Under the pieces are notes generated by a model that worked only from the letters and a program-made list of their open reading frames with translations, had not been told where the DNA came from and did not search any database. A DNA stretch of 64,000 bases from Lithobates sylvaticus. Taxonomy: Eukaryota; Chordata; Amphibia; Anura; Ranidae. The position numbers were made by a program, and so were the translations under genes. The stretch spans positions 437,883,071 through 437,947,070 of the forward strand of contig CM053028.1 of assembly GCA_028564925.1 (NCBI GenBank). Direction: 5' to 3'. Shown here piece after piece: positions 1-11,607 of this stretch; position 1 is the stretch's first letter; each line of letters starts with the position of its first letter.

Positions 1-336
1 AGACTAGATGTAGACATATGATAGTATGTCTAAAATGGTTATCTTATATCTAGGAGAAGATTAAAGCTACTGTAACTGTTTAATAGTAAATATGATAAAG
101 TGCCAGATGGCACCTTACTTATTACAATAAATGATAAATGCTAGAGCCCCAAAACATGCCGACTGCCAGGGCATGAGAACAGAGGGGCAGGGACCCATAT
201 ATCACCTTTGTTCCCCCTACAGATGTACTTTAAGTGTTTGCTCATATATTTGTGAATACATAGTGGTGACTATATTTAAGTTGTAATTTTTATGTATTCT
301 TAGTCCTGCAATAATAAAGTTCTGATCATTTTTCAG

Positions 337-525
337 GTATATGTGGTTGGTGGATATGATGGTCAGAACAGGCTGAGCAGTGTTGAATGTTATGACTCGT
401 TCTCAAATCGCTGGACAGATGTAGCCCCACTGAAAGAAGCTGTGAGTTCTCCAGCAGTTACAAGCTGTGGTGGGAAACTGTTTGTGATTGGCGGAGGACC
501 TGATGACAACACCTGTTCTGATAAG
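337..525 (+). CDS. KLHL24: KLHL24 internal exon (kelch repeats), 63 codons
   Basis: The exon is bounded by a tttcag acceptor ending at 336 and a gtaact donor at 526. It is phase 0 at both ends and 189 bp long. It reads VYVVGGYDGQNRLSSVECYD at the start and ends in a Cys-Ser-Asp-Lys stretch, with the kelch signature of a double Gly, a Tyr and a spaced Trp. From memory this matches vertebrate KLHL24 almost residue for residue. KLHL24 is a BTB-BACK-kelch substrate adaptor of the CUL3 ubiquitin ligase; its known targets include keratin 14, and it also binds kainate receptor subunits. The kelch propeller is the substrate-binding half. The BTB and BACK exons lie outside the window to the left. KLHL35 is the nearest alternative but fits less well. 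Confidence 0.95.
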
Positions 526-1489
526 GTAACTGATGCAAGTTTTGAATTTACAATTTGCACCTCTACAGAAATATGTCACAGTCCTTTCGACAATAAGGCA
601 TATCTTACTACAACGCTAACACCCGTATGTGCATGTTTTACACATAAACTATAGTAAACTCAGATGCAGGACCAGATTTATCATTAGACATAGGTAGCAG
701 GGGCAAAGATGCTGATTTCTGTTATATACTGATCAGATACATATTTTTTCCATATCATCATAATTTAATTTAGGGGGGAAAGAATTTGTTTTTATTGTTA
801 AAGATGGTATGTGTAACATGTGTAATATGTATCCCAGGAGGCTAGGAGCAGGTTGAGGGTGACATCATCCTTATCAAGGTGGGAAAAGAGGAAGTGGAAT
901 TGAGCACCACTAAAAAAAGGTAGTCATTTTCCCCCAAAAAATAAAAAGACCTGCCATTGTGTAACAGGCTTGGGGAAAGATGACAATGATGCCAAGTCTG
1001 ATTTTTGAGTGAAGGTTTGCTTTGATACCATATCTTAACTTATAGTAATGTGTACCATTTTTCGCATACAGCAGCTGTGGATATTTGGCAATATACCATA
1101 ATGTGCCTGTTGAAGTTATGTGTTCTTTATGTTTAAGGTCACATTCGCAACAACTGTGCTGCCTTAGTTTTCCGTCCATTCTGCTGTGTGTTAAGGTGCT
1201 TTGCATTAAGGTAGCCCATTTATTTAAATATAGACTGCCTAATGCACCAAAACACACCAAAAAGGTGCATATAGCATTGTGTGAAACACATTGGAGGAAA
1301 GAAACGGATTGGACTTTGTCTGCCATTTGCTTAATAAAGCTGTTTAAAATACTTGGCTGGAACCAGTGTGTGGTCATAATATTTCTGTTATCACTTAAAA
1401 CATAATAATGGTGTATTGCCCATATTGTAGCAAGCCTCTCTCATTTCAACCCAAGTCCACATAAATAAATAATATCCCTTGCTACACAG
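526..1489 (+). other. KLHL24 intron, no recognised repeat
   Basis: This 964-bp intron begins gtaact and ends with a ctacacag acceptor. Open frames on both strands (for example 910-1377 minus) have no kelch or other family signature and look like chance. I see no transposon ends. Confidence 0.6.
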
Positions 1490-1678
1490 GTGCAGTGCTA
1501 TGATCCTGATACGAATACCTGGCTACTCCGAGCATCAATTCCTATAGCAAAGAGATGCATTACCGCTGTGTCCTTAAACAACCTCATCTATGTAGCTGGA
1601 GGGCTTACTAAGGCAATTTACTGCTACGACCCAGTGGAAGATTACTGGATTCATGTACAGAATACATTTAGCCGACAG
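1490..1678 (+). CDS. KLHL24: KLHL24 internal exon (kelch repeats), 63 codons
   Basis: The exon opens after the acceptor ctacacag (ending at 1489) and closes before gtaatc at 1679. It is phase 0 and 189 bp, the same length as the exon before it. It encodes VQCYDPDTNTWLLRASIPIA and continues through a conserved AVSLNNLIYVAGG block to a final Ser-Arg-Gln, covering further kelch blades of the C-terminal propeller. The product matches KLHL24 closely from memory. No internal stop or frameshift is present. The next exon lies 36 kb downstream, so this exon borders a very large, transposon-filled intron. Confidence 0.95.
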
Positions 1679-2971
1679 GTAATCAATCTTCATAATAATT
1701 TCATGTGATGTGTTTGGGAACTTTCCAGAATTCGTCCCTAATGCAGAGTTCTGGTGCTCCACCCTTAGCAATAAGGCTCCATGCAGCCCCTCCTTTGACC
1801 AAATCAGACATTCCCAAGCTGTAAGGGAACATTAATATATGAATCAAAGTGTGGAAATCTTTTTAATTATACGTGAAAATGACTTCTCACTGGCAAAATT
1901 CCCAGAACATTTGGTTGGTGGGTTTGTGCTTTATGTTTGATGTTAATAATTTAAGTTTTGGGACAAACAAACAGCAACAAATAACAATCTATAGAAATCT
2001 AACATGTGGGTGTTTATTTTATATTGCAATCAGCTCGTGGGATGACAGGGATGACGGCATGATTGTTTACTTCATTCCCAGAGTGCCATGAAACCCCCAA
2101 ACCTGGGACACTCTGCTGTGCCAATAACAACCAGACTTTACTTAGACTTGGTCTCACCATGACCTTCCCTTTTTACTTCCTCATTGGCTGGTGGGTTATT
2201 TATCACACATAGTGGCCTATAGGGTGGTGAGTAGGGTTGGGCTGCAGCCTGACCTTGCAGGGCATGGTTCCCTTATTGATCATCTGGGGTTTTGTAGGTC
2301 CAGAGCCATATGGAAGTAAAGTAAAGCACCTGGAGCTGCCTGATTTATAACCCCATGGTTACAAGCTATAAACTGTCCACATAACTTCAAAGCACAACTC
2401 CACCAAAATGGATTTCAGTTGGGTTTTTGCTGATTCAAGTTGCTTAGCTAAAAATCCTAGCTTCAAGGCTATCATATTTGTGCTCAAGATAGGAGAGATC
2501 TCCCTACTAAGATCATGGACATTGTTATGAGAGGCTCATTAGAATTTGTGATCTTACATCATGAATATTGGCCATGTATTGACCATGTATTTCCTGGTAA
2601 GCTGATAAGCGTTGTTCATATTGATACAGATAATATAATTGTTGACAAGCTTTTCCTGAACCTGTCATTGGGTTCTTCCAGTCACTAGAAAACAACTGCT
2701 GTTGCTAAAACACCTAAACTGGTTCACACGATGCAAAAGGAGTATTGTAGTGCCAAATATAGCTTCAGATTATCTTCCATTCACAGGATAGTCCCATTGT
2801 GCGTAAATGATTATTCACAAATACATATTTAATATATGATATGCTTCACATTAACTTTACTGTTGAGTTGTTTGATTAGTAAGCTCATGTTACAGTTATG
2901 TTTTGGGATGCCTAATAACCTATGCACTTTATGTTATCTCCTAACATCTAGCCAGTTTTAGAAAACTTCCA
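1679..2971 (+). other. intron sequence, nothing recognised
   Basis: This is the 5' part of the 36-kb KLHL24 intron. I see no coding signature and no terminal inverted repeats. Confidence 0.5.
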
Positions 2972-3245
2972 AATTAAGCCCTGGTTCATATTGATGCAAT
3001 TTGGCATGCGAGTTGACATGCCAAATCGGCTAAAATTGCCAGCAATGGCAGCGTCCGAATCGGTGCAACGCCGCATGTGCAAAAGTAGTTTCTGTACTAC
3101 TTTTCCCAAAAGTCGTTTCTGTACTACTTTTGGCGATTTTGGGGTGCGATTTCCATTGACATCAGATGCACAGATATCTCTGAAATCGCCCCAAAGTCGG
3201 GACTGCATGCAGGAATTAAATTGCGCGAGTTCAGCTGAACTTGCA
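2972..3245. repeat. truncated Harbinger-like MITE
   Basis: The segment starts TTAAGCCCTGGTTCATATTG, resembling the GGTTCACACTG ends of the 44221 and 61626 MITEs. It is rich in GCGATTT-type words and has a short internal duplication around 3088-3131. No matching right end was found. The open frames across it on both strands are by-products of the repeat. Confidence 0.4.
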
Positions 3246-3790
3246 TGACTTTGATTCTGTTCAAGCATATAAACACAAAATTATCCATACGGATTTACCT
3301 TCTTTGTTTAAAGCAAACCTGTCATGAGAAAACCATAGAGCCTAATATCGCTGAATTCTGATTATGAAAATGCTAGTTGCCTGGCTGTCATTAAACTCCC
3401 TTTGCTGCAATAGTTTGAGTCACAGACCCAAAGCAATTGTATGGTTCCTGCTTATAAAGACATGGCTTTTCTATGGCTCTCTGGGTCTGCATACTTGTTT
3501 AAGGCCAGTGAAACCAAAGACAACTTATTGCTCTCATGACAGATTTGAGCATTCAACTTGGGTGTACATTGCAGAAAGTCAGATTATTTTTTTGCTGACC
3601 TATACTGATATCTTTAGACCCCATTTACACCAATGCATTATCATGCGAGTTACCGCAAAGTGCAGTAACACACATAACATGTATTACTGCATTGCGTTAC
3701 TCCATTGTAAAAGAGTGTGCCATTACTAGTTTTACTTACAGTTCCAGTATCTGTAATTTTATATTTACATGGTATAATGTGCAACATTAA
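3246..3790 (+). other. intron sequence, nothing recognised
   Basis: AT-rich intron DNA between two repeats. A 121-codon open frame (3364-3729) has no family signature and is probably chance. Confidence 0.45.
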
Positions 3791-5427
3791 CAGTGCCTTG
3801 CAAAAGTATTTACCCGCCTTGGCTTTTTCCCTATTTTGTTACATTACAGCCTTTTAGTTCAATGTTTTTTTACTCTGCATTATATGTTATGGACCAGAAC
3901 ACAATAGTCTAAGTTGGTGAAGTAAAATTAGGTAAAATATATACATAAAACAATTTTTCGGAAATAAAAATAAATTGTCATGTGCGTATGTATTCACCCC
4001 CTTGGTTATGAAGCTCATAAAAAGCTTTGGTGCAACCAATTACCTTCAGAAGTCACATAATTAGTGAAATGATGTCCACCTGTGTGCAATCTAAGTGTCA
4101 CATGATCTGTCATAACATATACACACCTTTTTGAAAGGCCCCATAGGCTGCAACACCTAAGCAAGAGGCACCACTAACCAAACACTGCCATGAAGACCAA
4201 GGAACTCTCCAAACAAGTAAGGGACAATGTTGTTGACAAGTACAAGTCAGGGTTAGGTTATAAAAAAATATCCAAATCTTTGATGATCCCTAGGAGCACC
4301 ATCAGATCTATCATAACCAAATGGAAAGAACATGGCACAACAGCAAACCTGCCAAGAGACGGCTGCACACCAAAACTCATGGACCGGGCAAGGACGGCAT
4401 TAATCAGAGAGGCAGCACAGAGACCTAAGGTAACCCTGGAGGAGCTGCAAAGTCCCACAGCAGAGACTGGAGTATCTGTACATAGGACGACAATAAGCCG
4501 TACGCTCCATAGAGTTGGGCTTTATGGCAGAGTGGCCAGAAGAAAGACATTACTTTCAGCAAAAAAACAAAATGCCACGTTTTGAGTTTACGAAAAGGCA
4601 TATGGGAGACTCCCAAAAAGTATGGAGGAAGGTGCTCTGGTCTGATGAGACTAAAAATTTACTTTTTGGCCATCAAAGATGCTATGTCTGGTGCAAACCC
4701 AACAAATCACATCACCCAAAGAACTCCATCCCCACAGTGAAACATGGTGGTGGCAGCATCTTGCTGTGGGGTGTTTTTCAGCAGCAGTTGGGACTGGGAA
4801 ACTGGTCAGAGTTTAAGGAAAGATGGATGGTGCTAAATACAGGGATATTCTTGAGCAAAACCTGTACCACTCTGTGTGTGATTTGAGGGTAGGACGGAGG
4901 TTCACCTTCCAGCAGGTCAATGACCCCAAACACACTGCTAAAGCAACACTTGAGTGGTTTAAGGGGAAACATGTAAATGTGTTGGAATGGCCTAGTCAAA
5001 GCCCAGACCTCAATCCAATAGAAAATCTGTGGTCAGACTTAAAGATTGCTGTTCACAAGCACAAACCATCCAACTTGAAGGAGCTGGAGCAGTTTTGCAA
5101 GGAGGAATGGGCAAAAATCCCAGTGGTAAGATGTGGAAAGCTCATAGAGACAAAGCAACTTGGAGCTGTGATAGCCACAAAAGGTGGCTCGACAAAGTAT
5201 AGACTTTAGGGGGGGGGGGGGGTGAATAGTTATGCATATTGACCTTTTCTGTTATTTTGTCCTATTTGTTGTTTGCTTCACAATAAAAAAAAAAAACATC
5301 TTCAAAGCTGTGGGCATGTTCTGTAAATTAAATGATGCAAATCCTCAAACAATCCATGTTATTCCAGGTTGTGAGGCAACAAAACACGAAAAATGCCAAG
5401 GGGGGTGAATACTTTTGCAAGGCACTG
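3791..5427 (+). mobile_element. Tc1-like DNA transposon, near full length
   Basis: The left end reads CAGTGCCTTGCAAAAGTATT and the right end is its inverse, finishing at 5427. A TA follows the right end; on the left the bases are AA, so one target base has changed. An inner copy of the end motif (TATTCACCCCCTTGG near 3989) on the left, and a related one after 5221 on the right, suggest the IR/DR arrangement of two binding sites per end. Length (1637 bp) is normal for vertebrate Tc1 elements. It lies in a KLHL24 intron in the gene's orientation and carries a broken transposase, so it is not autonomous. Confidence 0.92.
4190..5209 (+). pseudogene. Tc1-like transposase, inactive
   Basis: The 340-codon span begins MKTKELSKQVRDNVVDKYKS, a paired-like helix-turn-helix region (GLGYKKISK, then a second helix block near VSVHRTTISR). 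The DDE core follows with WSDETKN (first Asp) and PDLNPIENLW (Glu). Two frameshifts separate the DNA-binding part, the first Asp region and the C-terminal part (near 4568 and between about 4780 and 4823). The middle catalytic position, normally QQDNDPKH, reads QQVNDPKH here (GTC for GAC), so the D34E triad is lost as well. The protein ends KGGSTKYRL. It would cut and paste the element at TA sites when intact; this copy cannot. Confidence 0.9.
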
Positions 5428-5906
5428 TATATACACCAAATATTAGATTTTCCTGGTTTATCAGTTTACATCAATTTATCCATTTACATGTTGGATGAGC
5501 AAAATGTGTTCTTTTTCCTAAATTAATAATCTTGTAAGTTCCTAAGGACTAACACCTGCCCACTGAAGAACAAAAAGTGTTTATGTAGATGTGTGTCTTA
5601 TTATGTTGAGGCTTGGAAGATAATATTGCAACGTCCTTACACAAAGGTGTCTGTATTCGGCCACCTGTACTCCATATTCAGCCTTTCAGTGCATACTACC
5701 TCACCTATCCAATTACATAATGCGCATGTAAATTTCTCTTTTTGTTAAGCCTTGTGTAGAAGTGTTCTTATATACTGTATATTTAAGTCTTTCTTTTTGT
5801 ATGCCTTTTTCTTTTTTTCATTATTGCATTATTTTTAAAGGTAAAAAACATTTCAAGCAGTTTTTGGTGCTATATATACTTTAGTCCATGTACAAAGCTG
5901 GTAATA
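5428..5906 (+). other. intron sequence, nothing recognised
   Basis: AT-rich intron DNA with no transposon ends or coding signature. Confidence 0.45.
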
Positions 5907-6619
5907 TTAACTTCTTGCTGACCGCCCACTGTCAAATGACGGCGGGACGGTGCAGCTCTTGTGGCGGGCCGCCGTCACATGACGGCGCTCGTTTTTTGGC
6001 CCTGCAGCGCCCCCTAGTGTTAACCCCTTCCCCGCCAGTCACATTTATACAGTAATCAATGCATTTTTATAGCACGGATCGCTGTATAAATGTGAATGGT
6101 CCCAAAAATGTGTCAAAAGTGTCCGATATGTCCGCCGCAATGTCGCAGTCACGATAAAAAATCGCAAATCGCCGCCATTACTAGTAAAAAAAAATAATAA
6201 TAAAAATGCTATAAATCTTTCCCCTATTTTGTAGACGCTATAACTTTTGCGCAAACCAATCAATAGACGCTTATTGCGATTTTTTTTTACCAAAAATATG
6301 TAGAAGAATACGTATTGGTCTAAACTGAGGAAAAAATTTGTTTTAAAAAAAAAAAATTGGATATTTATTATAATAAAAAGTAAAAAATATTGCGTTTTTT
6401 CAAACTTGTCCCTCTTAATTTGTTTATAGCGTAAGAAATAAAAACCGCAGAGGTGATCAAATACCACCAAAATAAAGCTCTATTTGTGGGGAAAAAATGA
6501 TAAAAATGTTATTTGGGTACAGCGTTGCATGACCGCGCAATTGTCATTCAAAATGCGACAGCGCTGAAAAATGGCTTGGTCAGGAAGGGGGTGTTCGTAC
6601 CTGGTAGGCAAGTGGTTAA
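5907..6619. mobile_element. TTAA-flanked (piggyBac-like) MITE
   Basis: TTAA lies at 5907-5910 and 6616-6619. The interior ends are CTTCTTGCTGACCG and GGTAGGCAAGTGG, the same ends as the copies at 29359 and 50347. The internal block around 6420-6540 (aaaccgcagaggtgatcaaa, then a conserved stretch with gaccgcgcaattgtcattca) recurs at 31690-31800 and, inverted, at 29430-29560. It has no coding capacity. The exact four-base TTAA target is the mark of piggyBac transposases, which must act in trans. Confidence 0.8.
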
Positions 6620-6790
6620 AGGAGAAGTCCAGCCAAAGCTCATTAGGCTGTACTTCTCCTATGGATCACAGGAGTGCAGTTCGTTTTGCACTCCTGTGAC
6701 CCATTTTCAGCAGAGAGCGTGCTGAAGTCCACTCTCTGCTGACGTCACTGCTGTCAATCCAGGCACCGCGTCATCGGAAGTCAGGATCCC
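6616..6790. repeat. MITE-like repeat next to the TTAA element
   Basis: It starts TTAAAGGAGAAGTCCAGCC and contains an inverted pair (cacaggagtgcag and tgcactcctgtg). A related sequence (TTTAAAGGATAAGTTCAG) occurs at 30903. No matching right end was found. Confidence 0.4.
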
Positions 6791-7030
6791 CCCGGTATAT
6801 AAAGAAAGTGATCTTGCGCAAAATAAAAAATCACTGTAAAACACTATGGATGAAAATCAATAAAAATATTCTATCTATATCTCCTCATGGAGTATAATAG
6901 TGAATATATATGTGTAAAAATCACAGAGAAATACAAAGAAAAAAGGACGGGTGGTAGAAGAATGTTCAAAATGATTCTAAAACATGTGAAATGAACAAAA
7001 AATATATAGATGTGAATCAAATAGTCCTCT

Positions 7031-7110
7031 AATGCCCCGTACACACGGTCGGACCGATCGGACCATGTCAGAAAATCCAACCGTGTGTGGGCTCCATCTG
7101 ACTTTTTTTT
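7031..7110. repeat. truncated Harbinger-like MITE (ACACACGGTCGGA family)
   Basis: The left end TGCCCCGTACACACGGTCGGA matches the intact copy at 45993-46401. The rest of the element is missing where the Penelope-like block begins, so the PLE insertion probably deleted it. Confidence 0.6.
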
Positions 7111-7176
7111 TATGGCAGCTAGCTATGCTAGCTATGAACTCAATAAAAAGGATCTACATGAATTTAATAGATCCTA

Positions 7177-7253
7177 GGTACAAAAAAGCTGGTTGGAAAG
7201 AGCCGACCAACATGTTTCGCCATACTATGGCTTCTTCAGGGTCAATTTGTACC
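7177..7253 (-). ncRNA. hammerhead-like ribozyme, outer PLE (copy 1)
   Basis: On the minus strand the order is GGTACAAA, TTGACC, CTGAAGA, GCCAT-AGT-ATGGC, GAAA, CATGTT, GGTCGG, then TTTGTACC. CTGANGA and GAAA are the hammerhead core. GCCAT/ATGGC forms stem II, TTGACC/GGTCGG stem I, and GGTACAAA/TTTGTACC an outer extension. Stem III (ACATGT) is palindromic with no loop, as reported for Penelope-like hammerheads that act as dimers. One A between the core and stem II stays unpaired in my fold. Self-cleavage of PLE hammerheads is known for the group; activity here is inferred. Confidence 0.65.
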
Positions 7254-7565
7254 GTAAGGTAAGGGAAAAAATCTGAGGAAATATGGAAACACGACAGAAT
7301 TATTTATATGAACAGTAAGTAAAGAGAAAGCAATTCATGTATCAGCACATCGCCACAGAGCAACCCAACCGTCCAACATATAACACTGCACTAAATTGAG
7401 CCCAATGGATTCACACCCGGAGTAACAGAAGGCACATACCCCCAAATTGCTGGAGCAACCACCTAAGTCGCCGGTGGGGCCAATTGTACTTGGATCCCAG
7501 GGAGCAAGGAACTATCGAGGATCTATAGGGAGCCTGGTAAGATGAGATGGGATAAGAACAACAAA

Positions 7566-7567
<2 letters not shown>

Positions 7568-7598
<31 letters not shown>
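7568..7598. repeat. (AT)n microsatellite in pLTR
   Basis: About 15 AT units. The equivalent site is longer at 13543-13590 and about 26690-26724. Confidence 0.9.
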
Positions 7599-7601
<3 letters not shown>

Positions 7602-8318
7602 TGTGGCAAAAAATATATGTGTATCTTGCCAATGGCTGGCTAAACATAGCCTAAGTTAGATTGTGTGAGAACTTACCAATATAACAAAGATGGAGATTAT
7701 AAATGGAGCGCCAAGTAAGAACAGTCATATGAGAGATTTAAAAAAAATCAACTCTGGTGAGAGATAACAAAGAAAGACAAAAAGTCATAAAAGAAAAAGG
7801 AATGGATAAAGCAATTCAAGGGAAGGGGAGAAAAAACTCACCGAGAACATGGGTGTTGGTTGATTAGGACTGCACGATAACAGTCTGAAACCAGACTGAT
7901 AGACAGCTCTACTTAGATTAGTCACAAACAGAGGACCAGTGGCTGCAGAAAAAATTGTACAGTATAACTCAATAAATAGGGCTCAAGCAGACAGATGGGG
8001 CAAAGGTTAGAGGGATTAAGAGAACAAACCTGCATCATTGAAGTTCACAGCATAAATGGCGCTCCAAATTCCAACACCTAAAGTGCTGGAGAGGAAGCAG
8101 GCTATATAGGTTCTCCACACCTGATCATGATTAACATGATGAGGCGGCGGGCAAAATGGGCCATTCGCGCATGCGCAGTAGCGCTAGCGCGTGTGCCTAC
8201 ATTTCCCATAGTGCAACATGTTCGGGAGATGCGCGCGCAGCTCAACGGTCACGCATGTGAAGGATTCCGAACAGAAAAAGCCCTCTAGTGAGTAGAGGGG
8301 GTAATACATCACATTTGT

Positions 8319-9162
8319 CGGAGCAAATGTGCTGGAAACAATGGAGAGGATGGAAGTGCATTGGATCCAAGACATAGAGTGGAATTCGAGCTGTTGGGTT
8401 ACCAGTGTGTCAGTGGAGCATTAGGGAGGTGTGCAGGCAGCAAAGCCAGGCGGGCTGCGGCCGTAGGTTCGCAGCCCTTGGGTGCCCAAACAGTTACCAA
8501 TGCGAATAGGGAGTACAATTGGTCAAGATGAAAAGGGCGAAAGTGGGAAAGCCAGAAATGGGGTGAAACGTGCCCAATCACTCCGGGCGGGCACAGGGAC
8601 CAAGGTAGGTGGATAACAAGGGCAGTGGGATAGGGGCGGTGAGCCAGGACCCAGATTTTCCACCAAAAGTGGGGTTTCAATTGTGGCGATATGGGGGCAC
8701 ATGAGCTTTAACTAAACAAAACAAAAATAGGGATTGATATGTCAATTAGCAAAACATACAAATTCAGTTGTTGTTACATAATTTGCATAAAGGGAATAGT
8801 ACCAAGAAGGATATGGAGCAAATAAAGGGTGCTATAAGTTTATAACAGATGTACATGAACAGTAAATGATCATATGTTTGAGTTCAATATAGATACAGCA
8901 ATGTATACTATTAACAGATAAAGACATTCAAATATAGTAATTATATTTATAACCAGTTAATGGAAAAAGGCAGCTGTCAAGGTGCCCGAGCGCCGGAAGG
9001 GCGGTCCACTCACACGATAACGCACGACCAAGGAGGACAAGGGAGGGTACTTGGAAAGATTACAATGATGTAAATATATGAATAGCGGTAAATGGCTGTA
9101 AAAAATTAGTGTAGATAAATAGCCAAATTAGAATATAAAAAATAAAAAGGAAAAAAAAATAA
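8319..9162 (-). other. 3' UTR of outer PLE, left copy
   Basis: Non-coding sequence between the ORF2 stop and the terminal repeat on the minus strand. It is mirrored in the right copy at about 25127-25960. Open frames inside it have no recognisable domains. Confidence 0.75.
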
Positions 9163-11607
9163 TCATAAAAAGGGCTTGAAGCTTATATATTCATTCAAAC
9201 CTGGGTACTTAACAGCATTAAGATTATGTATCCATTTGGTTTCAATTTGCAACAGTTTTTCGTCAATGCCTCCTCCACGCACATGCGTTTCGACATGATC
9301 TAATGCCGAAAAACGCATGTGTTTAGGATCAAAATTGTGTGCTAGAGCGAGATGTCTATTAATGGCTGTAGTGGTGATGCGTTTAAGAGTAGGTTTAATG
9401 TGGTCACGTATCCGGACCTGAAAGGGCCGTTTAGTTTTGCCAATATAGAAGCATCCGCAGGTACAAGTGGCTAGATATACAACACCTATTGTTCTGCAGT
9501 TAACATGATGAGCGATTTCATGGAGAGAACCAACAGGAAGCAGGGTAAGTCTACAATTGGAGACAAATTGACAAATATCACATGACCCACACGAATAAGT
9601 ACCATTGTCAGGACGACTTTGGGTTATTGTTGGAGCATAGTGACTTCTAATAAGACGGTCACGTAATGAAGGACAACGCTTGTATGTTATATCTGGGCGT
9701 GGGCCAATAAACTTGCTGACTGTAGAATCAGCAAGTAATAGAGGCCAAAATTTGTTAACAACCTCACGTATTTGGGTATGCATAGATGAAAAACGGGTAA
9801 TCAGTCTAACAGGTTGAGTGTCTGAAAAGTTTTTTGACTTGTGAATCAGTTGAAATCTGTCCAGTTTCTTGACCTTATTAAAAGAACGCTTAAGAAGTGC
9901 CCGACTGTAGCCTCTATTGACAAGTCTATGAAATAATTCGTTAGATGCTTTTTGAAAATCTACATTTGAGGTACAGTTACGTCTAATCCGAAGATACTGA
10001 CTGTACGGAATGCTATTAAGTAAAGATTGAGGATGAGCGCTTTCGGCATGTAAAATTGTGTTGCCGGCAGTCGGCTTTCTAAATAAGGCCGTGCTGATCC
10101 GTCCCGATTTGTCTATTTTAATTGTAAGGTCAAGAAAATTGACTGATGACTGACTAGATTCAAAAGTAAATTTGAGATTAAAGTTATTGATGCTTAAAGA
10201 ATCAAAAAAATCAATGAGGTCCGCATGAGAGCCAGACCAAAATAATAAAATGTCATCGATATATCTGAACCAATGCAATACACAGGTTTTGTAGTTGGAG
10301 GTTAGATGTGAGAAAAGATGACGTTCCCACCCCCCCAGGTACAGGTTGGCATATGAGGGCGCACATTTGGTCCCCATAGCCACACCCTGCACCTGGAGGA
10401 AGTGGGAGCCATCAAACAAAAAATGATTTTTTGTTAGAATGAATTTAAGGAGGTCCAAAACAAAATCAGCATAGTTATCAAAACGGGGTCCCCGTTCAGA
10501 AAGGAGATCTCGGATAACCTCTTAAGCCCCTATCATGGGGGATGCAGTTGTATAGACATTCGACGTCCAGCGTGACGAGCCAGGTATTGGGAGGTAGAAT
10601 CAAATTGTATAATAATTTAAGGAGATGAAGTGTATCCTTAACATGGGAAGGTAAGCGTGTAACATGGGGTGCAAGGTATTTGTCCACAAGGGCACTTGCG
10701 TTTTCTGTTAAACAATGACAACCTGATACAATGGGACGTCCTGGGGGATTGGTGGTTGACTTGTGGATTTTGGGTAAAGCGTAAAAGGTAGGTATAGTAG
10801 GTTCAGTGGTCTTTAGAAAGTTCCAAGTACTTTGGTCAATGACCGTAGCCTGATAGGCATGAAAGATCAGTTGCTCATATTGGTGAGAAAAATTCTTTAT
10901 GAGAGATGGGGCGATGGGACGATACCATTCGCGATTGTTCAATATTTTGTGACACATGGATTCGTAGGCCTTAGTGTTCATAACTACTACATTGCCACCC
11001 TTGTCAGCTGGTTTAATTACAATGTCAGGATGAGCCTGAAGGGATTTTAAAGCCCGCAAACTCTCCTGAGATAGATTTGAATGACCCGAGGGTATGTGTT
11101 GTAGGTTATTGATTGCGAGACAGATTTGTTGAACAAAAGCTGAAATGTTGGGACTAGTGGACAGGGCTGGAAAGTTCTTAGATTTAGGTTTAAAGGAAGC
11201 AGGAGGGGGGAAAGAGGCACCAAGGGCCACGAAAGCCGAAGTATCAGCTTCGTCGTCGTCGGTGGCTCCCTCCTCCCATAAGGCCATGAGTTCATCAATT
11301 GCCTGCATTTCTTCAAATGTGGGCGCTTGGTTAGAAGCAGCAGTCGCAGGGTCAGTGGGTTTAATAGCAGGTTTATCATAAATAACTTTGTATACCAATT
11401 TACGAGCAAAAAGGTGAATGTCTTTGACAAATTCAAATTTGTCGAAGTCTGAAGATGGACAAAAAGTCAAACCTAATTTTAAGACTTTTTCTTGCTCAGA
11501 AGTTAGCGGAATAGAGGATAGGTTCAGAACATCAGGACCTACTGGATGAGGTGAAGTGGTGGGCGGAACTATTAGCTTGGGTGGGGTGTTGTGTCCAGGG
11601 TCAATGG
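9163..11607 (-). pseudogene. PLE ORF2: reverse transcriptase plus GIY-YIG endonuclease, left copy
   Basis: On the minus strand, the N-terminal block (LTSEQEKVLKLGLTF, then a DFDKF...LFARKL stretch) is typical of Penelope-like proteins. Next come RT motifs: IKPADKGGNVVVMN, PPGRPIVSG, VTLDVECLY, GVAMGTKCAPSYANLYLGG and RYIDDILLFW (YIDD active site). A Cys-rich patch (CGSCDIC) precedes the nuclease: GVVYLATC, CFYIGKTKRPFQVRIRDH, and a late ETKWI with the catalytic Glu. The frame is broken once, between motifs A and B (near 10496-10530). The protein would copy RNA onto a nicked target. The Cys patch between RT and nuclease suggests the Neptune-type branch. No ATG precedes the N-terminal block; see the slippery site at 11608. 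Confidence 0.88.

Larger units (their letters stand above)
7134..8318 (-). repeat. pLTR of outer PLE, 3' copy
   Basis: 1185 bp, repeated directly at 13102-14310 and inverted within 25960-27165. It carries a hammerhead-like fold (7177-7253) and an (AT)n tract (7568-7598). The tract is longer in the other two copies. Confidence 0.85.

Noticed and set aside
910-1377. 155-codon minus-strand frame in a KLHL24 intron
   Set aside because: No family resemblance, and a different open frame overlaps on the plus strand; consistent with chance.
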